Assembly: GCA_037367405.1 (NCBI GenBank)
Contig: JAZKJV010010749.1
Coordinates: forward strand, 248,001 to 312,000
Reading direction: 5' to 3'
Length of the DNA stretch: 64,000 nt
Source of the DNA: Ottelia alismoides
Taxonomy: Eukaryota > Streptophyta > Magnoliopsida > Alismatales > Hydrocharitaceae
In this document: piece after piece, positions 1 through 9,887 of the stretch
Position numbering within the stretch: position 1 is the stretch's first letter
Layout of the letters: the number at the start of each line of letters is the position of its first letter
Made by a program: the position numbers and the translations under genes
Notes under the pieces: model-generated
What the model saw: the letters and a program-made list of their open reading frames with translations, nothing else
Database searches by the model: none
What the model was told of the DNA's origin: nothing

Positions 1-472
1 TTTATTATTTAAGTGTCTTGATTTTTTTTATTTATCATGCCTACTTGCTTAATGAGGGTAGAATGCTTCTTAGTGCTAACTCAGTTTAACTCGCATTTTC
101 TATGGCTCAAGTAACTATGATTTTGGGGCATATCAATAGCTTTGCATGTGCATTCATTTGCATGATAAAAAATGTTTAAAAAAATGCATGTTTTATTTTA
201 ATTGCATTGTCATGTTGTTGCTTTGACCTATATACCTTGAACTCAACACCTAATTGAATACACTTAAATCCGATTAATACGAGAGAGGCTCGTGTCCCTG
301 AGTTCGACCTTGGTATCTTGCCAAGTAAAAATAAATTTTCGATCACCTCATTTTGATTTATGGCATATCTTTAAATGAGGTGATCGCTTTGATGACCGAA
401 ACCGGCCCGACTACGATGATGATTACATGTGCTAAAAACACTCTATTAAAGGGCCGATTTTGCGGTTCGCCA
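1..472 (+). repeat. Element A 5' LTR, 3' portion
   Basis: This stretch aligns with 9356-9831. Both copies end in GCGGTTCGCCA and diverge just after it; here the PBS follows after two bases. The first 320 bp differ at about three places, whereas the last 150 bp differ at many, mainly in the loop of a conserved hairpin. The LTR start lies about 2.5 kb left of the window if the copy is full length. Confidence 0.9.
340..386 (+). other. U5 hairpin, 14-bp perfect stem, in the 5' LTR of A
   Basis: CGATCACCTCATTT (340-353) pairs perfectly with AAATGAGGTGATCG (373-386). The same stem occurs in the 3' LTR at 9695-9708 and 9731-9744. The loops of the two copies differ in length and sequence, but the stem is identical. 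It lies about 90 nt upstream of the PBS, where leader structures can affect reverse transcription or packaging; that role is inference. Confidence 0.75.
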
Positions 473-474
473 AA

Positions 475-492
475 TGGCGCCGTTGCCGGGGA
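475..492 (+). other. Primer binding site, tRNA-Asp type
   Basis: TGGCGCCGTTGCCGGGGA is the exact complement of the 3' end of plant tRNA-Asp (ending CGGCGCCA). It starts two bases after the LTR end. Athila elements are known to use tRNA-Asp. The same 18-mer occurs in L2 on the minus strand. Confidence 0.9.
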
Positions 493-2283
493 CACAGCTC
501 ATTTCTTTTATTTTTTGGATTTTTATGTGTTTAATTTAGTGTTCCTTTTTATAGGTCAATTAACCACATATTTTGCATATAAATTTTTTTTCTTTCTTAT
601 TTGATCTCTAACAATTGTTTCTGTGGCAGGGCCCTTGATGGATCAAGGAGGCGAGGAGCAGGGCGTTCCTCGCTGCGAGGAGTCGCAGGAGCATGCTTGG
701 AGCAAAGGAGGAAGAAAAAGAAAAAAATGTGTCGCATTTATTTTTTTTATTATAATAAACTCATCTTTTACAACGGTCTTCGATCGAAGACTCGCAATTG
801 TAATCGGACGAATGTGGTTGTGTGGGGATCGTCCCCACTTGAGTGTCGACCTAGGACTAGGCACGCGGTTCTCCGAGCTCATTTTATTTTTTATCTTATG
901 TGCTTGATCGTAGGTTAGGTCACACTTTAAGTCAGAGACGCACATAATCTCGCCTCACTTAGCCAAACTTAAATGGATATCATTTCCCGCTAATAGATGC
1001 ATGATTAGGTGTGGTTTTATTCGACTTGCAGACATTGATTTTGGTTTTCAAAATAGCCCCAGTTTTTCACGTGTTTTATCGTCAAATCACTGCATGATTT
1101 CTCGCTTAGCCTAGATCGCGTTTTTCTTCATCGTATACATGTTTTTCTCGGCTTTCATTTTTCTAGATTGATCACCTAGGATTAATGGAAAATGGAATGA
1201 ACGGTAGACGATGATTTTCTGATTGATGTGCTAACCTTAATTCAGTGATAATTTAAAATAAAATTGGGACTGTTAATTGCAAGTCAACCTAAAATGGAGT
1301 AAAATTCGGTTTTGGGAGAGCAACACCCGCGCTTACGCCTTGATTTTCAATTCACATTTTCTTCGCGTAATTATCTAACATTTTATCACCAATAAAACCG
1401 ACAAGATAATTGACCAACCTTGGTTGGTTTCATGTGTGAGTTGGTGAAGCTAAGGGTTTGCTTGCTTGATTGAGCCTTGTTTGATGTGACGCACACCTCA
1501 AATCCGAAGACACTCCATTTCATCTCCGAAGATTCAGCCGCTCACTTGTATATCCATCCCCCTTCTTCGTTCACCTTGGGTCCCTTCCGACATCAAATTC
1601 CATCTTTATACTTAGGCTAATCTCAACCTAAGTATAGGGGGGACCCAAGTCCCCGTGATTTTCTCTACTCTTCCTTTCTTGCCTTTATACTTAGGTTATT
1701 TCTAACCTAAGTATAGGGGGAGCCCCTCTTAGCTCCCGTATATTCTTCTATATTTAAATGGACCTATGTACTTGTAACATCTAGTGCTATGAGGACATAG
1801 CAAAGTTTAAGTATAGGGGGGTATACCGTATATACCGTATATTTACTTTAGCTATAATCTGAAAATTTTGAAAAATTAAAAACTTTTTGGCTAAGGTAAA
1901 AATTCATTGGACTAAGAAAACTCAAAGGATTTCGCGGTTTTTCGATATTATGTTACACTATTTTATAGAAATATTTTCGAAAATGATTTTTGAAAATGTT
2001 TTGAAAATTTTTATTTTGTGTGACATGGGTTTTGAAAAATCGCCATCTCTTTTCAAGGAAAGTTGAGTCGAACTTGTGTTTTAACTCTCTTATTAAAATC
2101 CATAAAAATCAGAAAACCCCTAAAAACCTTTAGGAGCTATTAGTGACTACTAAGCCCAATTAAGAAAGCCGCGTTCAGTGAGGGTTCGCCCTTAGCAGAT
2201 TGGATGGTTTAGAGGACATCGCGTAAGGCCCCGTCCTCAAGCAACGGGCTTCGGCCTGTACTTACATCCATACTGGCTGAATT
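493..2283 (+). other. Element A leader and internal noncoding region
   Basis: No credible coding frame is visible. Positions 601-720 are GC-richer and follow a possible splice acceptor (TTTCTGTGGCAG ending at 630). At 1265-1330, GGGACTG...GGGAGAGCAAC matches the leaders of P0 (about 30404-30480) and L2 (about 62450-62530, minus). The stretch 1385-1450 matches the P0 sequence just before its gag start. The stretch 2190-2280 (the TTAGCAG...GGACATCGC...CTTACATCCATACTGGCTGA region) resembles P0 30620-30720, but here it lies after the hairpin array, so the order of blocks is rearranged. Positions 1860-2100 are AT-rich with repeated TTTTGAAAA runs, as in the other elements. Confidence 0.6.
1607..1842 (+). 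other. Hairpin array with PPT-like tails in element A
   Basis: Three units are seen. TATACTTAGG (1607-1616) pairs with CCTAAGTATA (1627-1636) and is followed by six G. TATACTTAGGTTA (1686-1698) pairs with TAACCTAAGTATA (1703-1715) and is followed by five G. GCTATG (1786-1791) and CATAGC (1796-1801) enclose an AGGA loop, followed by TTTAAGTATAGGGGGG. The last string is the same as the PPT at 3611-3625. Confidence 0.8.
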
Positions 2284-3589
2284 GTAGCTACTTAATTGAG
2301 TTTAGGCAGTTGTTATATCTCTTGAAGTTCAAAGAAAAAAAAAGTGTCTTGTTTTTGAATGAAGAAGTTGGATTAGTCCTCTACATTTTCACTTCACCCG
2401 GGATCGGATTTGGTCAAGAAGACTTAGCTTTTAGAAGTCTTTGAGATTTTAGGTTAACCAGCCTTAGACATCAGGGTCTTAGACTTAATCATCCATATTC
2501 CCCTAGGTTTCTAGATTTGCATGCTATATTCCATGCTTAGTCTCAGACAAAGAGAATATGATCAGCACATCACATGCACGACTGCGGTTTTGATTGAGAT
2601 GAGTTGATTTTTCACCTGAGGGATTGGGATGAGGAAGTCGAATTTGGATTTGATCTAATGATGCTCGAGGATGGGATAAAATCTTTGGAGGCTTCAGGAA
2701 ACCTGAGTGTCAGCAATATTAGCCAGTATGAGAACTTGATTCTTATACCAATTTCTTGACATTAACCTAAGTGCCTGGATGTGAAAAATAAATAAATAAA
2801 AATGTTGATCAGTGTGCGCCAACTCTTGGTAAAAGCAGTGGAGCTAGCCACCAATTATACAAGTCAATGAATTTCAAAGAAAAGCTCTCATTCCACAAAG
2901 TTACATATCAAAGAGCTTCCACCAAAGGCGAGCGCTCCCAACCATTTCAAAGTGTCCACTTGGACCACCGCTATTAGGACCAGGAGTCGGGCTTGCACCA
3001 AAAAAGGGCTCTGCATCGTAAATGCTACAAGTCTGGGTATAGAAGGTATAATAGATACTCAAAAAAGACACACCCCGGTGTATTCCCAGGAAAACAAGTG
3101 CAGACGGCTCCAACTTCTCTTGACGGACGCACTGATCAACACCAAAAAAATGTGTTGCGTAAAAGGCACTAGAGAGAATCCTTGTTCCAATGAGAGGGAG
3201 AGAAGAATTGACACAATCCCATGCCCTCCATTTTCTGGCCTGCCATCCACACTTTCTAAGTCTGACAAACTAAAGAGACGGTGGACTGAATGCAAGATTT
3301 GATTTATTCCCTAGTGCTGAGGATTAGGTCCTTAGGAGATTTTCTCGGACCGAGATTTTGGGTGAAGACTTGACTCTACTCTCGAAATTGCAGTCAACAC
3401 TAAACTTCATATCCTTTAGTTTATATGTACATCAGAGAGAGTCTAGAGAAGTAGAGGAATTGGAAGCCTCTTGATTAAGGCTGGGTTGAACTCTAAAATT
3501 TTGGATCTCTGAAGCCGAGTCGACTTGATCAGATTGGATCCTGTATTCACATGCACAAGGGGATTAATCCAGCTTAGTCATTCTTTTTG

Positions 3590-3625
3590 ATGCTCGAGGA
3601 CGAGCATAGTTTAAGTATAGGGGGG
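3590..3625 (+). other. AGGA-loop hairpin and polypurine tract, first copy
   Basis: ATGCTCG (3590-3596) and CGAGCAT (3601-3607) enclose the loop AGGA. AGTTTAAGTATAGGGGGG (3608-3625) follows, directly before TGATGAA of the LTR. The G-rich tract touching the LTR start is the expected plus-strand primer. Confidence 0.85.
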
Positions 3626-3957
3626 TGATGAACCTCAGTTTCATCATCTTTATTTCCCATAATTAACCCCCTTGCTTAAAAGTTTGTCAATAAATCCCTG
3701 TTAATATCTCATAATTAACAGAGTCTTAAATAAATTAAAAATCACAAAAAAATGGCAAATCAAATTTTGTGGTATTTTTAGACTTAAAAATACCCTCAAA
3801 AATATTTCGTATCTTCGTTTGATCTCTTCTCTAGTTTTGGTCAACATGAAACTTGTAGATCTCGTCAAGATCTACAACTTTCATGTTTTGAGTTTTTCCA
3901 AAATCGGCCATTTAAGCCCCCAAAAATCCAAAATACTTCTGCAATAATCTGATTGGG

Positions 3958-4291
3958 CCACGTGGCCCATTCTGAGGGCGCCACGTGGCCCGGCTCTTCT
4001 TGTCTTATCCGCCTGTGATTTGGACCGTCAGATCTCTTCCTGAGATCCAACGGTCTAAAACGTCCCACGCACGCCTCGATCCTCATCCGCTCGATCGGTC
4101 CCCACTTTCCATCACAGCCGTTCGTAGCCGCCTGATCCTCTTCACGCCACGTGGCTCGTCCGTAACCATCTGATCATCATCTGAAGGTGCGATCTCAGCC
4201 GCTCCTTCCCTTGATGCCCCTCGGCCGATCGATCATGCACGAGATTCCATCGTCACCGTCCTTTAGCGCCTCGACCTCGTCATGACACGTG
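3958..4291 (+). promoter_or_regulatory. G-box cluster (CACGTG) in the U3-like part of the A LTR
   Basis: CCACGTGG occurs at 3958-3965, 3981-3988 and 4147-4154, and CACGTG at 4286-4291. In the second copy three remain (7131-7138, 7319-7326, 7458-7463); the second box has mutated. CACGTG is the known core bound by plant bZIP and bHLH factors. Binding here is inferred. I see no clear TATA box in this LTR. Confidence 0.5.
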
Positions 4292-4362
4292 GCCGCTCCA
4301 TCTGCCCTCCGATCATGCCGCCCCAGATCTTATCCTGGCCGTCATTCCGCGCCTTACTCTCC

Positions 4363-4388
4363 ACCGTTGGATCTCCAGATCCAACGGT
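4363..4388. repeat. 12-bp palindrome of the CCGTTGGATC family
   Basis: ACCGTTGGATCT (4363-4374) and AGATCCAACGGT (4377-4388) form a perfect inverted repeat around CC. Related pairs occur at about 4023-4054, 8619-8656 (14-bp arms) and 8686-8714 (12-bp arms). Confidence 0.75.
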
Positions 4389-4897
4389 CAGGAGACCGTC
4401 GTCAACCTCCAGCAGACTCCCTCTCTCCCACGATTCACCGCACGATCACCTTGCCCCCTTCCCATTATTTTGACCACCTCCGGCCACCTCTCATCTCGCC
4501 AACCGCCCCACGACTTGCCCTGATCATCCAGCGTCTTCGCCACGACCGCCACTACCCTTGAATCGTTCCCAGTCGCTCCATATTCCCCTCACAAACCACG
4601 ACCCCATCACCGGAACCTCCGCCCTCACCCTTCAAATATCTCGCCACCTCCGACAAATCACGATGTCCACCTTTACGTAGGGGCATGGCCCAGCCCTCCT
4701 CCGTCTCCCAGTGACAGGGGGAGGCGGAGGATTGAGCGAAGACGACCAATGCCCCCGGTGTCGACCCTTCGCCGATCACGGCGTCGTCGCGGCGCTCCGA
4801 GCCCGCTCGAGCTGCCTCCAGTAGCTGCGGAGGTCCAGCGAAGACCGGGGCTTCCACAGCGAAGCCCAGCCCAAGCTCCCGATCCATCTCCGACAAG

Positions 4898-5199
4898 GTA
4901 AGTTCTTCTTCCTCTTCTCTCGCATTTTATCTTAATTTTCTTCGATTTTTCTCGGTCACTCCGGCCGTTTTTACCCTCCATTGACCATCCCATCAGCTTC
5001 GCCACACCTCCCCCTTCCTCGCGACCATCTCCGACATCCTACTTCTCCTCCCTAGAACCTCGTCACCCTCCTGCCACCTCCGCCGCCCTCGCGGCGGAGG
5101 AGCTCCGAGCTCACATCTTCTTCGCCTCGACGAGCTCCCATTTCCACACACGCATGCACGTCTTTTCTTCTGCTTCGGCTATTTGTCCTAACACTGCAG
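4898..5199 (+). other. Intron-like segment in the LTR (first copy)
   Basis: The donor is CAAG/GTAAGT at 4897/4898. The acceptor is a pyrimidine-rich stretch ending CTAACACTGCAG/GT at 5199/5200; CTAAC could serve as a branch site but lies close to the AG. The length is 302 nt. The duplicate at 8070-8371 has the same ends. Similar pairs occur in the LTRs of G1, F, L1 and L2, so a spliced leader is likely. Confidence 0.6.
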
Positions 5200-6762
5200 G
5201 TCTTCACGAGCCTTCGATGGTCGGAGCGTACGCCAGAGCCATCTTCGTCACTTCCGCTTCAACTGCCCGAGCTCAGACGCACAGACCCAGAGACTCTTGG
5301 ACCTCCCTTAAGCTCCCAGCTTCTCCGACGTCTACCTGAGGAGCTCTGGGGAGGTCTCTATCAGCCGATATCGAGTGGCGGAGCACGGGCTCCGTCGCCG
5401 GAGTCCTGTTATCGCCGCCAGTCACGGAAGAGGACGAGGCGCAACTGCCGTTGGATGGTAGCTACTTAATTGAGTTTAGGCAGTTGTTATATCTCTTGAA
5501 GTTCAAAGAAAAAAAAGTGTCTTGTTTTTGAATGAAGAAGTTGGATTAGTCCTCTACATTTTCACTTCACCCGAGATCGGATTTGGTCAAGAAGACTTAG
5601 CTTTTAGAAGTCTTTGAGATTTTAGGTTAACCAGCCTTAGCCATCAGGGTCTTAGACTTAATCATCCATATTCCCCTAGGTTTCTAGATTTGCATGCTAT
5701 ATTCCATGCTTAGTCTCAGACAAAGAGAATATGATCAGCACATCACATGCACGACTGCGGTTTTGATTGAGATGAGTTGATTTTTCACCTGAGGGATTGG
5801 GATGAGGAAGTCGAATTTGGATTTGATCTAATGATGCTCGAGGATGGGATAAAATCTTTGGAGGCTTCAGGAAACCTGAGTGTCAGCAATATTAGCCAGT
5901 ATGAGAACTTGATTCTTATACCAATTTCTTGACATTAACCTAAGTGCCTGGGTGTGAAAAATAAATAAATAAAAATGTTGATCAGTGTGCGCCAACTCTT
6001 GGTAAAAGCAGTGGAGCTAGCCACCAATTATACAAGTCAATGAATTTCAAAGAAAAGCTCTCATTCCACAAAGTTACATATCAAAGAGCTTCCACCAAAG
6101 GCGAGCGCTCCCAACCATTTCAAAGTGTCCACTTGGACCACCGCTATTAGGACCAGGAGTCGGGCTTGCACCAAAAAAGGGCTCTGCATCGTAAATGCTA
6201 CAAGTCTGGGTGTAGAAGGTATAATAGATACTCAAAAAAGACACACCCCAGTGTATTCCCAGGAAAACAAGTGCAGACGGCTCCAACTTCTCTTGACGGA
6301 CGCACTGATCAACACCAAAAAAATGTGTTGCATAAAAGGCACTAGAGAGAATCCTTGTTCCAATGAGAGGGAGAGAAGAATTGACACAATCCCATGCCCT
6401 CCATTTTCTGGCCTGCCATCCACACTTTCTAAGTCTGACAAACTAAAGAGACGGTGGACTGAATGCAAGATTTGATTTATTCCCTAGTGCTGAGGATTAG
6501 GTCCTTAGGAGATTTTCTCGGACCGAGATTTTGGGTGAAGACTTGACTCTACTCTCGAAATTGCAGTCAACACTAAACTTCATATCCTTTAGTTTATATG
6601 TACATCAGAGAGAGTCTAGAGAAGTAGAGGAATTGGAAGCCTCTTGATTAAGGCTGGGTTGAACTCTAAAATTTTGGATCTCTGAAGCCGAGTCGACTTG
6701 ATCAGATTGGATCCTGTATTCACATGCACAAGGGGATTAATCCAGCTTAGTCATTCTTTTTG

Positions 6763-6798
6763 ATGCTCGAGGACGAGCATAGTTTAAGTATAGGGGGG
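6763..6798 (+). other. AGGA-loop hairpin and polypurine tract, second copy (at the 3' LTR)
   Basis: Same arrangement as at 3590-3625: ATGCTCG/CGAGCAT around AGGA, then AGTTTAAGTATAGGGGGG ending at 6798. This copy is joined to the complete 3' LTR. Confidence 0.85.
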
Positions 6799-8069
6799 TG
6801 ATGAACCTCAGTTTCATCATCTTTATTTCCCATAATTAACCCCCTTGCTTATAAGTTTGTCAATAAATCCCTGTTAATATCTCATAATTAACAGAGTCTT
6901 AAATAAATTAAAAATCACAAAAAAATGGCAAATCAAATTTCATGGTATTTTTAGACTTAAAAATACCCTCAAAAATATTTCGTATCTTCGTTTGATCTCT
7001 TCTCTAGTTTTGGTCAACATGAAACTTGTAGATCTCGTCAAGATCTACAACTTTCATGTTTTGAGTTTTTCCAAAATCGGCCATTTAAGCCCCCAAAAAT
7101 CCAAAATACTTCTGCAATAATCTGATTGGGCCACGTGGCCCATTCTGAGGGCGCCACTTGCCCGGCTCTTCTTGTCTTATCCGCCTGTGATTTGGACCGT
7201 CAGATCTCTTCCTGAGATCCAACGGTCCAAAACGTCCCACGCACGCCTCGATCCTCATCCGCTCGATCGGTCCCCACTTTCCATCACAGCCGTTCGTAGC
7301 CGCCTGATCCTCTTCACGCCACGTGGCTCGTCCGTAACCATCTGATCATCATCTGAAGGTGCGATCTCAGCCGCTCCTTCCCTTGATGCCCCTCAGCCGA
7401 TCGATCATGCACGAGATTCCATCGTCACCGTCCTTTAGCGCCTCGACCTCGTCATGACACGTGGCCGCTCCATCTGCCCTCCGATCATGCCGCCCCAGAT
7501 CTTATCCTGGCCGTCATTCCGCGCCTTACTCTCCACCGTTGGATCTCCAGATCCAACGGTCAGGAGACCGTCGTCAACCTCCAGCAGACTCCCTCTCTCC
7601 CACGATTCACCGCACGATCACCTCGCCCCCTTCCCATTATTTTGACCACCTCCGGCCACCTCTCATCTCTCCAACCGCCCCACGACTTGCCCTGATCATC
7701 CAGCGTCTTCGCCACGACCGCCACTACCCTTGAATCGTTCCCAGTCGCTCCATATTCCCCTCACAAACCACGACCCCATCATCGGAACCTCCGCCCTCAC
7801 CCTTCAAATATCTCGCCACCTCCGACAAATCACGATGTCCACCTTTACGTAGGGGCATGGCCCAGCCCTCCTCCGTCTCCCAGTGACAGGGGGAGGCGGA
7901 GGATTGAGCGAAGACGACCAATGCCCCCGGTGTCGACCCTTCACCGATCACGGCGTCGTCGCGGCGCTCCGAGCCCGCTCGAGCTGCCTCCAGTAGCTGC
8001 GGAGGTCCAGCGAAGACCGGGGCTTCCACAGCGAAGCCCAGCCCAAGCTCCCGATCCATCTCCGACAAG

Positions 8070-8371
8070 GTAAGTTCTTCTTCCTCTTCTCTCGCATTTT
8101 ATCTTAATTTTCTTCGATTTTTCTCGGTCACTCCGGCCGTTTTTACCCTCCATTGACCATCCCATCAGCTCCGCCACACCTCCCCCTTCCTCGCGACCAT
8201 CTCCGACATCCTACTTCTCCTCCCCATAACCTCGTCACCCTCCTGCCACCTCCTCCGCCCTCGCGACGGAGGAGCTCCGAGCTCACATCTTCTTCGCCTC
8301 GACGAGCTCCCATTTCCACACACGCATGCACATCTTTTCTTCTGCTTCGGCTATTTGTCCTAACACTGCAG
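8070..8371 (+). other. Intron-like segment in the 3' LTR of A
   Basis: CAAG/GTAAGT donor at 8069/8070 and AACACTGCAG/GT acceptor at 8371/8372, 302 nt, as in the first copy. If transcription starts upstream in the LTR, splicing would shorten the leader ahead of the PBS. Confidence 0.6.
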
Positions 8372-8618
8372 GTCTTCACGAGCCTTCGATGGTCGGAGCG
8401 TACGCCGGAGCCATCTTCGTCACTTCCGCTTCAACTGCCCGAGCTCAGACGCACAGACCCAGAGACTCCTGGACCTCCCTTAAGCTCCCAGCTTCTCCGA
8501 CGTCTACCTGAGGAGCTCTGGGGAGGTCTCTATCAGCCGATATCGAGTGGCGGAGCACGGGCTCCGTCGCCGGAGTCCTGTTATCGCCGCCAGTCACGGA
8601 AGAGGACGAGGCGCAGCT

Positions 8619-8714
8619 GCCGTTGGATGGTCCTCTTGCAGCGACCATCCAACGGCCATGACGAGGCCACGCCATCGAGTTCATCAACCGTTGGATCCAC
8701 ACGATCCAACGGTT
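8619..8714. repeat. Two CCGTTGGATC inverted repeats in the A LTR
   Basis: GCCGTTGGATGGTC (8619-8632) pairs with GACCATCCAACGGC (8643-8656) around a 10-nt loop. AACCGTTGGATC (8686-8697) pairs with GATCCAACGGTT (8703-8714) around a 5-nt loop. The duplication breakpoint (5458/8630) falls within the first arm. Confidence 0.8.
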
Positions 8715-9694
8715 CTTATTCTGCCACGTCGTCACTCCAGGATCGCATAGTAGCCGCCCGATCGTCACGATCGGATGGACTCCAGCCGGCCACGCGTCAG
8801 AACCAGAGCACCCCCGAGCCTGAGTGTCCGAGCCATAGGCTTGGATCTGCCGAGTCTACTCCGAACCACATCCGAGCCTGCAGCGGTACCGAGCCGACGC
8901 CGAAGCACCTCCGAACCTCCGCTGATCCCGAGCCGACTTCCGAGCCTCGAAGGCGCGTGCTTGGCGCGTGCCTTCTGGGCAATTTGCGGAGGAGCCCACA
9001 GACTTCTCCATATTTGCAAGTAGGTCCAGAACATGTGCAGTCCACGTGCATATTGGGCATTTTGCACCTTTGCCCTCACGACTTCCAGTATTTGCAAAAA
9101 TGCCCCTGTGCTTGTGGACAATTTATAGGGAAGGACTCGTCTTTACTTTAATTGCATTTTAGTCCCTCCCAGGGACCTGTTTGTAGATACTTTTTATGTT
9201 TTCTTTGCATTTATGCCCTTGCTTTCTTTGTTGAATATCTTGAGCTACGTTTGTCCAATCGAGTTGATTTCAGTTTCGTTTTGAAGCTCTTCTCGTCCTC
9301 TTTATTATGGCATGCTTAAATTTTAAATTTGACACTATGAACCGTAATGTATTATTTTATTATTTAAGTGTCTTGATTTTTTTTTATTTATCATGCCTAC
9401 TTGCTTAATGAGGGTAGAATGCTTCTTAGTGCTAACTCAGTTTAACTCGCATTTTCTATGGCTCAAGTAACTATGATTTTGGGGCATATCACTAGCTTTG
9501 CATGTGCATTCATTTGCATGATAAAAAATGTTTAAAAAAATGCATGTTTTATTTTAATTGCATTGTCATGTTGTTGCTTTGACCTATATACCTTGAACTC
9601 AACACCTAATTGAATACACTTAAATCCGATTAATACGAGAGAGGCTCGTGTCCCTGAGTTCGACCTTGGTTTCTTGCCAAGTAAAAATAAATTT

Positions 9695-9744
9695 CGATCA
9701 CCTCATTTCGATTCATTATTGCATATATCTAAATGAGGTGATCG
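9695..9744 (+). other. U5 hairpin in the 3' LTR of A
   Basis: The same 14-bp stem as at 340-386 (arms 9695-9708 and 9731-9744) with a different, longer loop. Confidence 0.75.
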
Positions 9745-9887
9745 CTTTGACGACCCGAAATCGGCCCGACTACGATGATGATTCTGAGTGATAAAAACAC
9801 TCTATTAAAGGGCCGATTTTGCGGTTCGCCATCCCGCACTTTCACGTCACAGATTCTTGGATTCCAGATCTGCTAGTATCCCAAGAA

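Larger units (their letters stand above)
2284..5458 (+). repeat. Tandem duplication in element A, first copy
   Basis: This block repeats directly at 5459-8630 with an offset of 3172-3174 bp. It holds the 3' part of the internal region, the PPT and the first 1833 bp of the LTR. The junction joins LTR sequence (TTGGATGG) straight to internal sequence (TAGCTACTTAATTG) with almost no shared bases. By eye the copies differ at roughly 25-30 places, mostly transitions. Confidence 0.95.
3626..5458 (+). repeat. Truncated LTR inside element A, from the duplication
   Basis: Starts TGATGAACC after the PPT and matches 6799-8630. It stops at the duplication junction without the LTR end. It carries the G-box cluster, the 12-bp palindrome and the intron-like signals described for this LTR. 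Confidence 0.9.
5459..8630 (+). repeat. Tandem duplication in element A, second copy
   Basis: Direct repeat of 2284-5458. After 8630 the LTR continues uniquely to its real end at 9831. The open frames that look conserved between the copies (116 codons at 2952 and 6125, for example) owe their similarity to this duplication and not to selection. Confidence 0.95.
1..9831 (+). mobile_element. Element A: non-autonomous Athila-related LTR retrotransposon (LARD-like), internally duplicated
   Basis: The 3' part of the 5' LTR (1-472) matches 9356-9831, the end of the 3' LTR. Between them lie a tRNA-Asp PBS, about 3.1 kb of internal DNA, a PPT and the 3' LTR. No gag, protease, RT or integrase motif is visible in any frame, so the element must have depended on proteins supplied in trans. 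Its leader (about 1260-1450) resembles the leaders of P0 and L2, and its hairpin module (1607-1842) resembles those of G1, L0, L1 and L2, which ties it to the Athila elements here. A block of about 3.17 kb is tandemly duplicated inside it. The 5' LTR starts left of the window, so the target duplication cannot be checked; the right flank is TCCCG (9832-9836). The size class resembles large retrotransposon derivatives (LARDs). Confidence 0.85.
6799..9831 (+). repeat. Element A 3' LTR, complete
   Basis: Starts TGATGAACC after the PPT and ends GGTTCGCCA, 3033 bp. In order it holds the terminal hairpin (TGATGAA/TTCATCA), the G-boxes, a GC-rich stretch with the intron signals, inverted repeats at 8619-8714, an AT-rich part and the U5 hairpin. 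The 332-codon frame at 8153-9151 crosses the intron signals and has a skewed P/S/R composition; I do not regard it as a gene. Confidence 0.9.

Noticed and set aside
475..492. A tRNA-Asp gene
   Set aside because: Only the 18 nt matching the tRNA 3' end are present, directly after an LTR; this is a primer binding site.
1607..1842. CRISPR-like or satellite array
   Set aside because: Units are irregularly spaced hairpins with different stems and loops in a retrotransposon 3' region, not equal repeats with spacers.
2952..3302. 116-codon frame repeated at 6125-6475
   Set aside because: The near identity comes from the recent tandem duplication; the composition is not protein-like and a reverse-strand frame is equally conserved.
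8153..9151. 332-codon open frame in the A 3' LTR
   Set aside because: It crosses the intron signals, is rich in P, S and R as expected from GC-rich noncoding DNA, resembles no family, and its partner in the first tandem copy is not kept open.
9819..9887. An upstream ATG at 9819 as start of the G1 acidic protein
   Set aside because: It lies in the last bases of the element A LTR; the frame through 9832 is open only by chance of insertion. The ATG at 9888 is the first one inside G1.
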